Positions 62,690 to 64,000 of a stretch of 64,000 nt of DNA are shown here, piece by piece. Position 1 is the stretch's first letter. The number at the start of each line of letters is the position of its first letter. Source of the stretch: Neobacillus rhizosphaerae (GTDB lineage Bacteria; Bacillota; Bacilli; Bacillales; Cytobacillaceae); assembly GCF_937468385.1 (NCBI RefSeq), contig NZ_CALBWS010000015.1, positions 41,799-105,798 on the forward strand, written 5' to 3'. The translations under genes and the position numbers were made by a program. The notes beneath the pieces were generated by a model. The model saw nothing but the letters and a program-made list of their open reading frames with translations. It was not told the origin of the DNA and made no database searches.

Positions 62690-63713
62690 ATTCACTGTCT
62701 CCTTCATTTTTATAAATTGAAACAAACCCCTCGACTTTAGTTGGACCACCTTTTTTGCTGATCCATTTTATAGCTCCTCCCAACATTTTGCTTCTCTCAT
62801 ACATATGCTTTAATCCAAGCCCATTACTTTTCTTTGTTTTCACATCAAAGCCAACCCCATTATCATGGATGTGGAAGTAAATATATTGGTTGGATGATTT
62901 AATATGGATCGAGATAGAAGTAGCCTTTCCGTGGCGAACAGCATTGTTAACACCTTCTTGAATGATTCGAAAAAAATGTAATTCCTTCTCTCTTTCAAAG
63001 CAATCATTAATTTTTGTGTCCATAATAAACTGAATGTCGATTTTATAAAGCTCTTCCCAATCTTGGACTGCTTCATATAGTGCATCCTTTAAACCAAGAT
63101 GATCTACGGTTTCTGATCTGAGAATTTTGGATAAGCATTTAATATCATTCAACGTTTTTTCCATACCAGTTATCATTTTGGAGAGATGGCTTTCGTATGT
63201 TTTATTGTTGACATATGGTTTAATGCCTTCGAGGCCAAGAAATATACTATAGACACTCTGCCCAATGTGGTCATGTAACTCTCGGGCAATCTTTCTTCGC
63301 TCAGCCTCTTGAGCCAGCATGGTCTCCTGAACAAGCAGTTCATTAAATTTTGCTTTTTTGCTAATTTCATTTTCCACTGGGCTCCGTAATACAAGAATAT
63401 AGTAATCTTCATTATTACTGTTCATCTTTTTTAGTGACATTTCAAACTCTTCTTCTATTCCGGAATAAACGGCCATATGAGAATGGAAAAAGGGTACTGG
63501 ATCTTCGACGGCAAGAATACAGCGATTCTCTCCTTCCTCTATTTCCCTTTGCTGGCAATAAGAACAGTAAGGAACTGAATCACCTATCTTCCATCCGCAT
63601 ATCAATTTTGCAGACTCATTCATGTAATAGATGGTTCTATCTTTGTCCATAATAATAATCCCATTAGGTGCATAGTTGATAATTTCTTCAAAGAAATGTT
63701 CAGGGAATTTCAT
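62670..63713 (-). CDS. PAS-domain sensor histidine kinase (NarL-type partner)
   Basis: A 347-residue kinase without membrane helices. The N-terminal PAS domain (about 8-115) holds four cysteines, C39, C50, C53 and C65, a layout compatible with redox or Fe-S sensing as in NreB. HisKA_3 has the phospho-His147 in KIARELHDHIGQS, and the HATPase has the EGVNNAVRHG N-box, DNGVGF and GLGLKHMYERSKMLGG. AGAGGA precedes the ATG. It phosphorylates the overlapping response regulator. The stimulus is inferred only. Confidence 0.88.
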   Translation of the reverse strand: MKFPEHFFEEIINYAPNGIIIMDKDRTIYYMNESAKLICGWKIGDSVPYCSYCQQREIEEGENRCILAVEDPVPFFHSHMAVYSGIEEEFEMSLKKMNSNNEDYYILVLRSPVENEISKKAKFNELLVQETMLAQEAERRKIARELHDHIGQSVYSIFLGLEGIKPYVNNKTYESHLSKMITGMEKTLNDIKCLSKILRSETVDHLGLKDALYEAVQDWEELYKIDIQFIMDTKINDCFEREKELHFFRIIQEGVNNAVRHGKATSISIHIKSSNQYIYFHIHDNGVGFDVKTKKSNGLGLKHMYERSKMLGGAIKWISKKGGPTKVEGFVSIYKNEGDSEYESADC

Positions 63714-63802
63714 TTTGCGTCCTCTTTCTCATGTGTTACTTCTATTGTAGCGCTTTTTTTTTTGTCTTTTTTCGAAAGAAATGAAATATAGATGAACTAT
63801 TT

Positions 63803-64000
63803 TTGACTTCTCCCCATGGATAAATCCAGGGGATTCTTTTTTAAACCTTCATCAAAGCCGCCTATCAGCCGGGGCTTCCAGGTCTTACTGCTTCTCCAGT
63901 TCATTACGACATGTAGTGAAAAACACATACCGCAGCCCAATCATAGGCACTACGCCACTGCCCTTTTAGCCCCATTGTGCGGGACAATGGGGGTTAAAAG
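63803..64000 (-). mobile_element. Right end of an IS200/IS605 TnpB-type element (continues beyond the window)
   Basis: Read on the minus strand, the sequence ends in the hairpin GAATCCCCTGGATTTATCC then ATGGGGAG, followed by TCAA at 63806-63803. This is the standard right-end structure of IS605/IS1341-type elements. Before it lies GAACTGGAGAAGCAGTAAGA with CTGGAAGCCCC, typical of the tail of tnpB and its omegaRNA. A further strong hairpin lies at 63962-64000. The tnpB gene itself would be past the right edge. Confidence 0.55.

Overview
This window is low-GC chromosomal DNA from a spore-forming member of the Bacillaceae (Bacillus, Neobacillus or Peribacillus-like). The evidence is the AT-rich composition, strong AGGAGG-type ribosome binding sites, two tandem YjcZ-type sporulation mini-proteins, the sigV/rsiV/oatA set, PaiB, a LicT-type antiterminator with RNA targets, and many GNAT, DinB, VOC and WYL genes typical of soil bacilli. 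No rRNA or tRNA gene and no CRISPR array was seen. The assignment rests on reading motifs, not on a database search.

Layout. 1-7.8 kb: the end of an SDR oxidoreductase lacking the usual YxxxK, a fatty-acid-hydroxylase-type membrane protein, a large SWIM/SNF2 helicase, and DUF1801, DinB and luciferase-like genes. 8.0-11.8 kb: a relic of a radical-SAM maturase, then a very AT-rich pair (COG5610-type HAD protein and a polysialyltransferase-like protein), probably a surface-glycan module. 12-20 kb: small metabolic and resistance-type genes (VOC, HAD phosphatase, EamA exporter, DUF421, YmaF, MarR with a perfect operator, two GNATs) mixed with decayed genes and a solo end of an IS3 element. 20-28 kb: catalase, YjcZ twins, a stress-type SDR, then a nested mobile region: a group II intron without an intact reverse transcriptase, next to an IS1111-type IS110-family element with a long structured non-coding 3' region. 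28-34 kb: a TetR-ABC exporter operon with a 32-bp palindromic operator, a PrsW-type protease and a YtkA-like lipoprotein.

34-40 kb is a cell-wall defence region: a VanY-like carboxypeptidase, sigV-rsiV, a DUF1275 membrane protein and oatA. The sigV and oatA upstream regions share an ECF-type promoter signature, which fits a lysozyme-responsive regulon. 40-43 kb holds GNATs (one fused to an NTF2-like domain) and an APH-like kinase. 43.2-47.8 kb is a complete beta-glucoside operon (antiterminator, PTS IIBCA, 6-phospho-beta-glucosidase) with three candidate RNA antiterminator hairpins, two of them in a duplicated leader. 48-51 kb: CD3324-type regulator, FusB-type EF-G-binding protein, DUF4003, Nudix.

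51.4-53.3 kb is a minisatellite of about nine 50-52 bp units interrupted by an intact IS3 element. 53.5-62 kb: two WYL regulators each beside a probable target gene, MOSC, PaiB and a second ECF sigma/anti-sigma pair. 62-63.7 kb: a NarL-type two-component system whose sensor PAS domain has four cysteines. The right edge carries what looks like the right end of an IS200/IS605 TnpB element, with the hairpin and TCAA terminus and possibly an omegaRNA. A short palindromic element recurs at four intergenic sites.
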